This document shows positions 33,521-44,656 of a stretch of DNA of 60,000 bases, piece after piece. A program made the translations under genes and the position numbers. This DNA is from Adiantum capillus-veneris (Eukaryota; Streptophyta; Polypodiopsida; Polypodiales; Pteridaceae). The notes below the pieces were generated by a model, which saw only the letters and a list, made by a program, of their open reading frames with translations, was not told the DNA's origin and made no database searches. Where the stretch lies: the NCBI GenBank assembly GCA_014529385.2, contig CM043966.1, positions 97,404,087 to 97,464,086 of the forward strand, written 5' to 3'. How positions within the stretch are numbered: position 1 is the first letter of the stretch; the number at the start of each line of letters is the position of its first letter.

Positions 33521-34380
33521 GAGAGATAGAGAGAATGTGATGTATATCATGGGAAGATATATGAAGATAGACACACACATACACACACACACACACACAC
33601 ATATTTATATACACAGTTAGGAACGTATACACATACTCACATGTTTGAGCTTGAGAAACTATATAGGATTGGCATGTTGGTAAAATCGAGTGAGATCCAC
33701 CAGAGGTGTAGATACATATGCACATACTCAGAAGAGTAAGCTTGATAAATTGTATAGGAATGACCCCTTGGTAAGAGGGAACGAGACCTGTTGGAGGCGG
33801 GTCACGTGAGCTCAGGTGACAAATAGAAGAGAAGGCAGCTTTTGGATTGAATGAGTCCATGGGAGAGGTGGTGTGAAGATCATAGGAGAGCATATGAGAA
33901 AAAAACTCGGGATCCACGAGTTAAAACCATCATCATTTAGAGTCAGAATGGATAACCATAGGGTAGTGTAAGCCACGAGATTGATGGAGAACATGCAAGA
34001 CCATTTTCTTAGTCCTAGATGTACATCACGTGTATGGGATACTTTTAGGAAAACTATGGCTCAAAACTTCTGGGGCGGTACACGATTATGCCAACCAAAC
34101 ATTGACAATTTGGGATCTAGCATGAAAATCTAGATAAAGACAGATAGCACAAGAAGCTGGAAGAAAGCCTTAAGATCAAAATATTTGTGCAAGAAATATG
34201 GAACAAATAAAATTGAAAGGATTTTTCCTCAATAACTATTGTTCTGATGGATAAAGAGTATGTTGACTGACAGAAGAAAAAATACACAGGTTAGTTCACA
34301 TAGCCGAACACTTGGGAGAGAATAGTTCAGTTGGAGAAACGGAACAAGAACATCTAGGCCAGTCATTAGTGCATGGCAAG
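33521..34380. other. Flank of element A, non-coding
   Basis: GA- and CA-rich start, a (CA)n run at about 33567-33601, and a diverged ~90-bp direct duplication (CACATACTCA...TATAGGA...TTGGTAA) at about 33630-33800. No supported ORF. Confidence 0.55.
33567..33601. repeat. (CA)n microsatellite
   Basis: About 17 CA units, slightly interrupted. Confidence 0.9.
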
Positions 34381-34395
34381 CTTGATTTTAGACTA

Positions 34396-34905
34396 ATAGT
34401 TGAATCGAGTTAGATGAATGTAGACAGTTCAGGTCAAACTATTGAAAGAATAGAGATGGAGACTGGAGTGGTAGAACTAGGCAACTCATTCAACAAATAT
34501 GCAACAAAATTTGTAGAGAAAAAAAGGCAGAATCAACCCCCAGAAGAAAGGGAGGAGGCCCCAATTGGTTGCTTGCAGATGATCAAGAAATGCAAGAATG
34601 GAATCTTGACACAGATGAGAACGCTAAGATGGTCAAGATTAATAAGCATCTAGCACCAGAGATTAAGGAAAAGGCCAAAGCTCTATCTGAGAAATACAAG
34701 GATGTGTTTGCATAGCAGCACATTGACCTAAAAGGTGTTGATCCTGAAGTATGTCACCATAGGATATTACTAAAGCCAGATGCCAAACTAGTACAACTAC
34801 AAAGATGCAGAATGAATCCCAATTATGCCAAGAAGGTCAAGGAGGATATTGACAACCTTTTGAAGGCAGAGTTCAACACTAAAGTTGCAAGCACTGACTA
34901 GTTAT
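34396..34905 (+). pseudogene. Ty3/gypsy pol fragment (protease-RT linker and RT start)
   Basis: Plus-strand frames give an acidic linker, then KINKHLAPEIKEKAKALSEK, YKDVFA followed by TAG, HIDLKGVDPEVCHHRILLKP and MNPNYAKKVKEDIDNLLKAE. This matches the region just before the RT palm in B (FKDIFAWTYHDMKGVPPS) and C (YRDVFAWSYKDLKGVDPS). Homology stops at about 34905, before the W-V-S-P-I-V block, so the rest of pol was lost. It is a separate, unrelated copy, not part of A or C. Confidence 0.8.
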
Positions 34906-35559
34906 TTCCATTCCTACCTGTTGCAACCATCCAACCACAACCAACCTTGTCGCTATGGGAGGGGAACTCTTCATTTTTACTATGAATGGCTGCTTGACAT
35001 AATCTAGTCCATTGGCCTTCACCTACATTGGATGGCCATAAGCGATAAGGAGGGTGATCATAGCTAGTAGTGATAAACATCACAGAGAGGTTTCAAAAAT
35101 AAAAATAACTAGCATTGCACTGATAAGCCTCAACAAATAGTGCACAAAATTAGCTCATGAAATACCAACGCTCTCCTACCAACAAGATCCACCTTGCAAT
35201 ATTTTTCTCCTCTGCAAACTCGTTCTATCTCTATACCTCTTTCCCATGGCACATTCCTCGTGCTCATTCAATAAATTTGCAGTCAGGGTGGAAGCAATGA
35301 GGTGGTACAAGGAGCTGGAGTGGGTAGAGGATGGAGATGATACAGAGTTGAGCAAAGCAAGCTATCAGGAGCTACGTTCAGATTGTACAGGAGGGTACCA
35401 AAGAGGAGGATGAAGTATGTGTATGGGAGGAATCACCTGCAAGAAGGCAAAGTGTTGGAATGAGCTTTTGTGAAGAATGGTGAGATAGAGGTGGCATAAA
35501 GGGGAATAGATCGGCCTAAGGCCTGCTCCCTTGAAGTGGTTGAAGTTAGAGAAACTCTT
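34906..35559. other. Non-coding stretch between gypsy scrap and LINE
   Basis: No motif recognised; the second half may be a decayed upstream part of the LINE ORF2. Confidence 0.35.
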
Positions 35560-36900
35560 CTAGGGAGTGTCAACAAGACAATCTCTTACTTAGACTCCAA
35601 CTTGTTGTAGAAGGCAATCAACGAGGAGGAATGCTCTTTTGCACTGCAAACATTAGGCAAGGAGAAGTCCTCTCGATGGGAGGGATTGACTACTGATGTT
35701 TTCAAGGAATTTTTGGATGATCTTAAGTACTCGATCACACAAATGGCTAAACCAGTCTTGGTTGATAAAGCCCTAGATTCAAGCATAAAAAGGGGTCTCA
35801 TCAAATATATTCACAAACCAATATGCTGCTCTCATCTGAAACAGTGGCGACCCATAAACTATGATGTCAATGTCTCATAAAGTTATTGCCAAAGTTATTG
35901 TTCTCAAGATCTCTCTCTCCTCCTAGACAAAGTTATTACTCCCCAGCAACATGGTTTTAATAAAGGGAAGATCAAGCTATGACAACATTCTAGCAGCACA
36001 ACGGTTGGCATGGAGTGTTTGCAACCTTCTAGAAGCAAGAAAGTCTCTTGCTATAGGTGGATGTAGAAAAATATTATACCACAGATGTGTCAATTGGTTC
36101 ATACCCTAGGTGCTGACAAAAACCAATATGGGCTTCTGTTCAATAATAGAATTGTGGGTGCATTTGAATTCAAAATATCAATCAAGCAGGGTGGCCCACT
36201 AGCCCCACTCCTATTCACCATCCTCTCTCATCCTTTGATTACCACGCTCGAAGCCATTACGAGAGGGTTGATTTAAGGGCTATCCCTGTCTAACAACGTC
36301 CAAATCCTAGTGAATCTCTTTGTAGGTGACTCCTTGCTCTTCCTCAATCCTTTCCCTCACGTGCTCAAGAAGGCTATGGAGATTGTGCAAACGTTTTTCA
36401 TAGCCTCAGGGTTGAAGCGTAGTATTTGAAAATCAAGATTAGTCCCACTTTCAAAAAATGACTTTCAATTTTTCAATGTGGGCTGGAGATATAGTGTCAA
36501 AAGAAAACGTATTTTGGCACCTAGGTGCCCCACTCAGGGTTGATGTAGCTCACAAGCAAAGATTCTTGTGGGTCTTGGATAAGATAAGGAGCAAGATGCA
36601 AAGGCGGGACTATGTGTTGCTCCCCTTCCCAAGCAGAATGGAAGTGATTAATCTATTTTTCCTCTCGTACATATCCTTCAATGGTCTGCTACTCAAGCTA
36701 GCCAAATACAAGTGGAAAGAATCTTAAAACCAGCAAAAATATTCTTATGGAAAAAAACACCAAAGACTCAACGCCCATGCAATGGACCAGTGGAGCAAAG
36801 TGTTATCAGGATCCTTAACCCTCCTATTCATGTGGAGGCCCAATGTGCCAAATTTGTGGTAGCAATCACAAAGCAAGACTAGGTATGGGATATTATGGAA
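35560..36900 (+). pseudogene. LINE (L1-type) reverse transcriptase remnant
   Basis: Non-LTR elements use this RT for target-primed transposition. Order on the plus strand: EEECSFALQTLGKEKSSRWEG and FKEFLDDLKYSI (35610-35730; family P-x-P-D-G-x-x-x-x-F-x-K), HLKQWRPINYDVNVS (~35837), GRSSYDNILAAQRLA (~35965), SIKQGGPLAPLLFTIL (~36177, the conserved G-x-P-L-S-P-L-L-F block), FVGDSLLFL at about 36318 in place of F-A-D-D-x-x-L-F, then LGAPLRVD near 36520 and MEVINLFFLSYI near 36640. Many stops and shifts; the catalytic Asp pair is damaged. No end or poly-A tail was identified. Confidence 0.85.
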
Positions 36901-37588
36901 AAGGAAATGATGGACAAGTCAAAACTATGATCTCAAGGCGGTGAGTGGAAAGAGTTTGAGGTGTAGTTGCTTGCCCTTAGGTGGTCTAGCTTGAGACTAG
37001 GGTGTGTGTGAGTTAGTTCAAAAATGCAATAGACCAATGTAGACTCTAAAATGGTGAGGGATAACAAGGTAATTTTGTAACTTTATAACTCATTGGTCCC
37101 CTTGGATGTCAAACATCTTATTGAACCCATACTGGAGAGAAGTTTTCAAAAAGTAAATAACAACCACTTCCGCGATTGGGCCATTTTTGGGATAACAGCA
37201 TCAAAAGCTAGAAAGGAACATACAAACTGGCTATCCAATTTTATCTCAACAATATTGAAAGATTTTTGGTCAATTTAGAGCTATAAAAGTGCTAGAAAGA
37301 TTCTATGTGCATGCTTTAGTGGAAAGATTGGTCAACAGAGCTATAGAAGTGCTAGATGAATTCTATCTACCTACTTGCAATCCCAAGCTTGAGTGGAAAT
37401 ATTTTTGGTGGCCCAAGATCAAACGTTTTCTTAAACAAAAAACCAAGGATGTGTACCAAAATTTAATGGTTTTGATAGATTGGTTCTCCCCTTAACAAGA
37501 AATGGGGAAAGAAATTTTTAAAATCAAGCTAGGTGTCAATAGAAAATAACATTTGGTGCCCACAATGGTTACATGGTATGAAGATCTT
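36901..37588 (+). other. Degraded coding-like stretch left of element C
   Basis: Two short frames (37093-37278, 37289-37495) rich in Lys, Phe and Trp (WKYFWWPKIKRFLKQKTKD), with a short tandem duplication of GAGCTATA-AAGTGCTAGA at about 37278-37365. It could be the tail of the LINE or another element; not recognised. Confidence 0.35.
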
Positions 37589-38533
37589 TGTTGAGCCAGC
37601 AGAGGATCACACCCACATTTTTGCTCACACTCATCATTTTTGTAGCCATTGATTGTAATAAATGTCTTTCCGACATTGATTTTGAATTGAGCCATTCATT
37701 AAGTAACGGGACTCAATTGAGTTTCCAGCTTGTAATCCCGAAGTAATTTCACTTGCTGATGTAATTAGTTAGAGATGTTCTCACCTCCAAGGCTGAGGTA
37801 TATAAGCCAAAGTTTTGTAACCTAAAAGGGGGGATTCAGTTTATTAATCAAGTGAGTTTTTGAGCGCCGTGACTGTGTCTGAGAGAGTGAGAGAGAGAGA
37901 GAGAGACTCTTATCTACTTGCTACGCGAGCTACGGAGCCGCCATTGGAGAAGCGACACCGCCATTGTGTTAGCAACGGTGAGAGCTACGCACAGATACCA
38001 AGAATGCGTGCTATCGGCTTTTATGTGTGGTAAGTTCCTACGAGCTTCGGTGTGAGTTTTCTTCCAACTCGTGTGTCGGAACTGAGCGTGTAGCATATCC
38101 ATAGAACCACAACGAGTAGAGCTACACATTGGTACCATCGGGGTCAAGTTTCGATCACCTGTATTTTTCGGCCTGTCTTCATACGCGTTTACCGCACGGA
38201 GTGGTTATAGGTTGATTTTGCATTTCAAGTCTTTAGGGTGTTGTTCTTACCTAGTGTATAGACTTCCCCTTGAGTTTGAGATCGATTCAATGATTCTAGA
38301 TCCTGTTTCGTATAGCATTCGTTCGTAGTACGAATTTCAGTCACTTGCGTATTCTAGAACTTAGAATTGATTTCCTTAGTAGTGATTGTCATTAGAAGGT
38401 CGAGTAGGTGATTTGACACCCACCTAGTTGTTTCCATGCGCCTGTGGGTCAGGCTCCGTCCTCGTCTGACAAATTCTGTTGTTGGTTGAGCTCTCGCTAT
38501 TTAGCTTCCGCTAGCGGTGTAACCGCCTTAACA
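37589..38533 (+). repeat. Element C 5' LTR (945 bp)
   Basis: TGTTGAGCC ... CCTTAACA; pairs with 55658-56604. It contains TATATAAG at 37799-37806 and a GA run near 37883-37905. CATACGCGT at 38180-38188 equals the core of the internal 24-bp palindrome. Confidence 0.97.
37799..37806 (+). promoter_or_regulatory. TATA box of element C LTR
   Basis: TATATAAG, also at 55868-55875 in the other LTR; the likely start of genomic RNA lies ~30 bp downstream. Confidence 0.65.
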
Positions 38534-38535
38534 TT

Positions 38536-38553
38536 TGGCGCCGTTGCCGGGGA
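38536..38553 (+). other. Primer binding site of C (tRNA-Asp)
   Basis: TGGCGCCGTTGCCGGGGA two bases after the LTR. Complement of the 3' end of plant tRNA-Asp including CCA, as used by Athila/Tat-type gypsy elements. Confidence 0.92.
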
Positions 38554-39071
38554 CGAGAGCCCTAAGTAGGTGACCTTAGACTAATCCTACGAGGTGAGTC
38601 GTATAAACTACTTTGTATACTTTAGTTAGGAAAGATCTAGGAGTGGTGGACTCCGAAGATCTCGAGAGATACTAGGAAGTGGGGTATTCCTGGGTCTTCC
38701 GTGTTGACAGTATTTTTAGTTTAGCTTAGATTTGTTTGTTGTTTAGTTGGTGTTGAGTAGTTGTTGATAGAAGAAGAATTTGCTAGTCCGTGAGTGACAG
38801 TGGATATCTTTAAAGTCACAATTACCAAACCCATTTTATGATTAGGAATAGCTTAGGTAGGACTTCATTTGATCCTGATCTAGAGCTAATAATCATTGGA
38901 GTATTTGCTTGATATGGTTGATTGCATGTTAGATCACTAAACCGTCGAGTTAGTAGTGAAACTTGCAATAAACAAAAGTCAGAGAAATTTTCTGTGTATC
39001 TGTGAGTTGCTGAGCACTAGAGAAAGCTTTAGGAAGGATTCTGTGCCAAAAAATTGGAAATCTGCAACTTT

Positions 39072-39808
39072 AGACACCATACGCGTATGATGTCTAAATG
39101 ACCAAACAGAGACCAAAACAGAAATTTTGACTTTACCAGAGTGTTCATAAGGGGGGTTATACCCTAATTTCAACTTAAAACAAGAGCATTAACACTCAAA
39201 GAAACCCAAAAAGACAAGTCGGAGTCCAAGAAACGCAAAGAAGAGGAAATTTTGGATTCAGATCTTGTTTTTACATTCAAACCTGACAAAAACACTTGAA
39301 ACTCAATTGTAAACATTGGAGAAGGCTTAAAACCAAGAATAGTCAAAATCTATGAAAAAAGACATCATACGCGTATAATGTCTTTTAGCACATCCACTGC
39401 TTATTTTTGATATCTGACCTGACAAGATTGTTACAAACACTGTAGGAAGCATAAATATCAAGTTTTGTAGGAAGCATAAATATCAAGTTTTGACCCAAAT
39501 TGATGAAAAAGACATCATACGCGTATGATGTCTTTGACCTAATTTTGGACATATTTTGATACTTTGCCAACACAGATCCATTGTAATAGCTGTCTAGAGG
39601 TTATATTTCAAGTTTCATCCCATTTGGATCACAATTGACCCAAAACAAGTCAAAAGCGGAAAATTGCCAAGAAATGCCTAAATTAGCCATAACTTGCTCA
39701 AACAGAGTTCAAACTGAATTTTGTGAGTGGACAGAGCATAAGGGGGCTACTGAGAGTGAGCATAACCAAAATAGTCTAAATCTGTGAAAAAAGACGCGTA
39801 TAATGTCT
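39072..39808. repeat. 24-bp palindrome cluster 1 (leader of element C)
   Basis: Four copies of AGACATCATACGCG + TATGATGTCT (a perfect 24-bp palindrome in its consensus form): 39072-39095 (one mismatch), 39360-39383 (one mismatch), 39510-39533 (perfect) and 39792-39808 (7-bp deletion). Starts are 288, 150 and 282 bp apart; the 150 step includes a ~25-bp duplication of GTAGGAAGCATAAATATCAA. The surrounding 38554-39974 leader is otherwise non-coding. Confidence 0.95.
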
Positions 39809-39974
39809 TTTTCAGCATAACTGCAACAAAATTCTCACTTGATGAAACAGAAGTTGTCCAACTGACAAGATTAAACAATTGACCAAGTATCAATCAGTTT
39901 GGATCAATTCTGACCACAAAAAACTTGGGGAAAACAAATTGCTAAGACGGAAAAGTTAAAGTCCTTTAGGGGAA

Positions 39975-40952
39975 TTGATGAATTTGAGATCGGGCAGGAA
40001 CTTCCAGAATAACCAACCAAAACAAGGGGAACCAGCAAGTGTCATATCAACCGAGGGAAGTGTAAACCAAAGTTGGGTGCAACCATTAGAGCCGATCTTT
40101 GAAGGAAGTGTCTCTGATACTTCTTCGGAGAGATCTTACGAGATTTTCACCGAACACTTGAAACACTTGAACCTGAACAACAGAGAAAATATGGCAGCAG
40201 GATCATCAAACCCTTCCGCCACAATGAAGCTATTGTTCATAAAATACCAGTACGACAATGAGCAAGGTGCCAAGATCTACAAAGATGGAATGGACCGCTA
40301 TTGTGTAAAGATAGAGGAGAGACCTAGTGAGTTCAAGGACTTAGTGCCTGTGAGCTATAGCGGAGATAGATATCTAGATGACGAGGGTACCATGTACTTG
40401 GTAGTCCTAAACCCTAACATTGTGGACAAGTGGGGATTGATGGGCACCAAAGCCAAAGTAGATGAAGAACTTGAGGAGAAAGCACCAATAATGAACTTCC
40501 CTGATGCGAGGTTAAGAAGAGAGAATGAAACTACAAGGATCAACACTGATAACATCTATGTGGGGCTATACAAATATAATAATGGGGAGCAAGATCTCTA
40601 TTATAGATGTGAAGAACCCTACACCGGAGAGTTGACAAACCAAAAAAGACTTTATGTCTTTACCTACACAGAGGGATCGGAAGTGAAAATTGCCGCTTAC
40701 GACAAGTATGGCAGACAATACTCAACAATGGGCAAGAAAGAATTAGAAGGATATACATACTTTGGGGGACCACTACATCATTATTATGTTACTTCTAGCT
40801 CACAAAGACCAACACCAACAAATGGAGGGCAAAACCCAATGACGACAGGAGGACAAAGAACTCAGGTTGCTGACTCTTTCAGTCAACCTCAGTACTCGAA
40901 GCCCGGACCAATGGGATCATTACATTCCAGAGAGTCAATGGATACGAATTGA
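39975..40952 (+). pseudogene. Element C N-terminal Gag extension with Y-x-D-x-x-G-x-x-Y motifs
   Basis: Starts MMNLRSGRNFQNN, like element B's MHLRSGR. After an acidic Ser-rich stretch come strand-like segments: KIYKDGMDRYCVKI (~40279), RYLDDEGTMYLVVL (~40370), GLYKYNNGEQDLYYR (~40564), LYVFTYTEGSEVKIA and AYDKYGRQYSTMG (~40697). The repeated Y-x-D-x-x-G-x-x-Y pattern, also in element A, resembles a beta-hairpin repeat and is loosely like YD/RHS repeats; a family link is not claimed. The frame ends at TGA 40950-40952 but continues in the same frame into Gag at 41043, so this is the N-terminus of Gag-Pol. Confidence 0.8.
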
Positions 40953-41930
40953 GGTAGTGCAGTTCCAACCCCCACATATACCACTCTAGGTCCAAGGTTC
41001 GAAGCGGAACCATCACATTTACCTCCTAGTAGTAGATTCAGGGTGGGGGAACCGACAAGGGTAACCCATGAAGTCCATGATGCTAGAGAAAGCTTTAGCC
41101 GGGACACAGGAGCAATGAGATTGGTAGCAGACCATAGACGTACGAGACCATCTCAAGTAGCGAAGTGTATGCCAAAGAAGTATGGTGGTTCACGAGATCC
41201 GTATGCACATGTGTCACTCTTTAAGCAAGTCTTAAGAGCTGAGCAGATAACAGATTTCCATACACAATACGAGGGATTTGGTCTTACTCTAGAAGGTACG
41301 GCATTGACATGGTTTCAACCACTGAACATAGGGGGATTCCATGACATTGACCATTTGCTAAGAGAGTTTGCTGAGGAATTCTCAAAACGAGGGATTAAGC
41401 ACAATACGGTCTCACAAAGATATGCTTTTAAACAGAGAGAACACGAAAAAGTGAAGGAAGCTTCACTTCGCTTCAAACAATACATTGAGAGATGTCCAGT
41501 ACGTGAACGACCACAAGATGACAGACTATCTGTTCTCTTTATTGAGGGATTGAGAAACGACACTCTCAAGAAGGACTTGCACTCGAAAGCTTGTACAAGT
41601 TTCGAGCAAGTAACGAGAGAGGCATTGTACTTAGTGGATAACTGTACGGTTTATGGAGAGGTGTCAGCGGATACAGATTTTGCATCCAGTAGCTCCTCCT
41701 CCGTAGCGAGCGAGACTACCACTAAAAAGAATATTCAAACAACAACCATGCCAAATGTAGAGCAAATGATAGAAGATGCTCTAAAAAGGATGGCACCATA
41801 CCAAAAACCATTGCCAAAAACACTGAAATGGTGTGCTATTGAACAAAAATGGACAAACCATCCAACAGAGGAGTGCTATTACAACAAAGTGTATGTAAGG
41901 GAGCGTCAGTATGCACCTCCTGCTTAATTA
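40953..41930 (+). pseudogene. Element C Gag capsid domain
   Basis: Same frame as the preceding extension. Retrotrans_gag pattern: MPKKYGGSRDPYAHVSLFKQ, YEGFGLTLEGTALTWFQPL, LLREFAEEFSKRG, HEKVKEASLRFKQYIERCP and SVLFIEGLRNDTLKKDL at about 41170-41580. Near the end lies a degraded zinc knuckle, WCAIEQKWTNHPTEEC, which lines up with WCSICLGPHSTSEC in B but has lost one Cys. A TAA at 41925-41927 and a frameshift near 42080 follow. Gag makes the particle that packages element RNA. Confidence 0.9.
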
Positions 41931-42082
41931 GCACCACCTCAGGTACATCTAGTACCTCGATACCCAACGGGAAATGTACCAGGACCTATGGGGATAGAAA
42001 GACCGCAACCGGTATTGGGACAACAACCACCTTTACCAGGAGCAAGAGCAGTGAGCATTAGATATGCACCAGCTTAGAGAAT

Positions 42083-42823
42083 CAGGAAGAACAAGCCTTA
42101 GTGCCTGTTCAAGCCTATTACGAAGAATCTGGTGCACACATGTCTCCAACTGTGTATTACCCACCAGAAGAACCCAAACAACCAGAACCATGGGGCATGA
42201 TTGGAAATGTTGGAACACCAACAGTTACAAGTGCTTCTGATGAAGAGAGATACAATTTGGACGCAAGAACATTGATGTTCATAGCTCATGGAGGTTTAAC
42301 AGGACAAAGACCATCCTATCCACAAAGGACGAATCAAGTGGGACCAAGACCAGCACTAGGACCCTGTTACAAGTGTGGAGGTGACCATCTGATGAATGTT
42401 TGTCCACATATGGAAATCATTAGAATTAACGCTCATTGCACTGAGTGTGGGGTTACTCACTTCATTGAGGATTGTTCAAAGAATCCAAACAAAGTGCAAA
42501 AGACGACATTGAATATACTAGAGACTATTCCTACCAGTAGTGGGTCTGAAAATGAAACTCTGATACCAACGCAAGTTGTTACTAGAGCTCAAGCTAAGAA
42601 AACCACTAGAGAACCTGAGAATGGAAAGTTAGTGACTGAAGTGGTTAGTCAAGGACCGCTGAGTCAGAGAAACACATGGAAAGCTAGAAAAGCACGCATG
42701 AAGTTGAGAAAAGAACGTGAAGACGCTATTCTAGCTGAGGAACTAAAGCAAACAAAAGAAAGATTAGAAAAACTTGAGAGTCAAAACGGGAAACGAGAGA
42801 TGAGCCCTGAAAGAACGAAATAA
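42083..42823 (+). pseudogene. Element C Gag C-terminus with two zinc knuckles
   Basis: After the frameshift, a Pro/Glu/Tyr-rich segment leads to CYKCGGDHLMNVC (~42364) and CTECGVTHFIEDC (~42440), both C-x2-C-x3-H-x4-C, equal to the short spacing seen in element B. The remainder is Lys/Glu-rich with a coiled-coil-like end (EELKQTKERLEKLESQ). It ends at TAA 42821-42823; the same frame continues as the protease region. Nucleic-acid binding by analogy with nucleocapsid. Confidence 0.88.
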
Positions 42824-44656
42824 AAGAGTATCAAAGAAACAACTAGCTTAAGCTCAGGGGGATCAGTGCTAGTCGACAAAGTACACGAACCATTGGACGC
42901 ACTGATGAGAGCTTACGAAGCTAGGTTAAAGAACAACCAAACACAAGAACAGAGGTGGATGACATACCCAAACGCGGAATTGGAAAAGCAGAGACTTGAA
43001 GTGTGCCAGAGAATGATCGAGACTGCACAAGCCTTATTAGAACCACCAAGAGAAACAATGAATTGTGCAACGGAAAACCCAATTCAGCAAGAGACTGTCG
43101 TTTCACGGGTAGCTGAAAAGACTCCCAGTGCACAAAAGCCTGAAAATACACACAAGGATGACCGCATAGTATTGAACACAACCGATCAGGAGATAGAGAG
43201 TTTTCATCTAGTCATACAGAGGTCTTACGGAAGAGATGAGGATTACAATGAATTTTGGAAACAAGTGAGAGAGGCAAACTTTGCAAACGAGCTAAGTTGC
43301 CAAGCTAATCAGACAAATTGGGAAAAGGACATCAGGAATCCTCCCATAGTGGAATTTGAGGCAGGATCTCAAGTGGACTTGGATCTGCAATCTTACTGGG
43401 GAGATGGGGGCTCTGTTAGAACAATGGAGATCAAACCTCACTCACTGAAAACCTTACCTTCATACTTAGGAGAGTATGAAGCAAAATCCGAGATTAGAGC
43501 ACTTCCCTCACGAAGAATTTCATCAGAAAAAGTCATGGACTCGCAAGGATTGATAGAGATCTTGTCAACACCAGTGACAAGCACTATCACTCTAGTTGAG
43601 CTTTTGCGGCTAAGACCACATATGTGGACCACTGTAGGAAAATGCTTGGAGAAATTTGGGATAAAAGACCCAACATCGAGATTGAAAGAGGGTATACAAG
43701 AGCTGAGCAAACCACAAACGAATGCTAAGCCTGTACCCTTAAACAAGGTCGGAGAGTATTGCGAAGGTGAAGAGGGGAATACAACCTTACCAGTTGAATT
43801 CCAAGGAGTGAAGTTGATGGCAATACTAGACAGCAGAGCTGGGGTAGCCATTGCTACAAAAGAAATCTGGAAAAAATGGGGGAAACTCCAATTAGCAGAT
43901 GGACACATGGAGAAACCTATGGGGTTATTAGAGAAAGTCGTAGTGACTTCTTGCGGCATTGAATACGAACATACTTTTGCTATTGTCGATTTTGGCAAGG
44001 AGAATAACTATGATATCATATTGGGAAGACCATTCATGAGACAGTTGAAAATGGTCCAAGATTGGGGCTACGATCACATATACCTGAGAAATATAGAAAC
44101 CACTACACGTGTGAACCTGAAAGACCATAGCTACAAAGATGTGAACCGAACACCGGTGGAGGAGTTTGATTCAGCTACTTTGGCGGGATCCGAATTTTCA
44201 GCTTGGTTCGGTAAACCCAAGGAGTTATGGATGTGTGGAGCTTCGAAATGTGGAAGTCTGGAACGAGAAGAATGTGTTTTAAAAAGGGCTATCGAAGACG
44301 AAGCTTATATAGGAGAACCCTTTCCAAAGGACACGCTTGAACCATTAGAATGGACACACATTCTAGCAACCCTAGATGTTTGTGCAATTCCGGATGGTCC
44401 CACAACAAAATTTTGCGACAAGGACGGGTACGACGTGGTTCCGTACTTCATGTTGAGAACTGTACTCGAAAAAGAAACTGAAAAGAACGATACACTAGAA
44501 AAGGAAGATGAAGAGGAGGTATTTCACGACATTCCCGATCATCCTGAGTGGGGAAATGAAGCAGACAACGAGTCAACGGACAATTCAAGCGGAAACGAAG
44601 AAACTATAACGGATGTCCAATTTTATGATTTTCCGAACCAAACTAAACAACACTAG
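42824..44656 (+). pseudogene. Element C first aspartic protease region
   Basis: A 596-codon open stretch in the gag frame. N-terminal half: acidic and Gln-rich linker. Protease near 43740-44100: VPLNKVGEYCEGEEGN, VKLMAILDSRAGVAIATKEI with Asp at 43829-43831, AIVDFGKENNYDIILGRPFM and KMVQDWGYDHIYLR. The catalytic triplet reads Asp-Ser-Arg where Gly is essential in retropepsins; GGA to AGA would explain it. An acidic tail follows. TAG at 44654-44656 separates it from RT in the same frame. Confidence 0.88.

Noticed and set aside
33459-33917. 152-aa minus-strand ORF with a Cys/Val run
   Set aside because: Crosses the LTR end and the CA microsatellite; no recognisable domain.
34898-35083. 61-aa minus-strand ORF between gypsy scrap and LINE
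   Set aside because: Short, no domain, overlaps decayed sequence.
38536-38553. Possible tRNA-Asp gene
   Set aside because: Only the 18-nt complement of the 3' end is present, directly after an LTR; it is a primer binding site.
43438-43998. 186-aa minus-strand ORF in element C
   Set aside because: Antisense shadow of the protease region.
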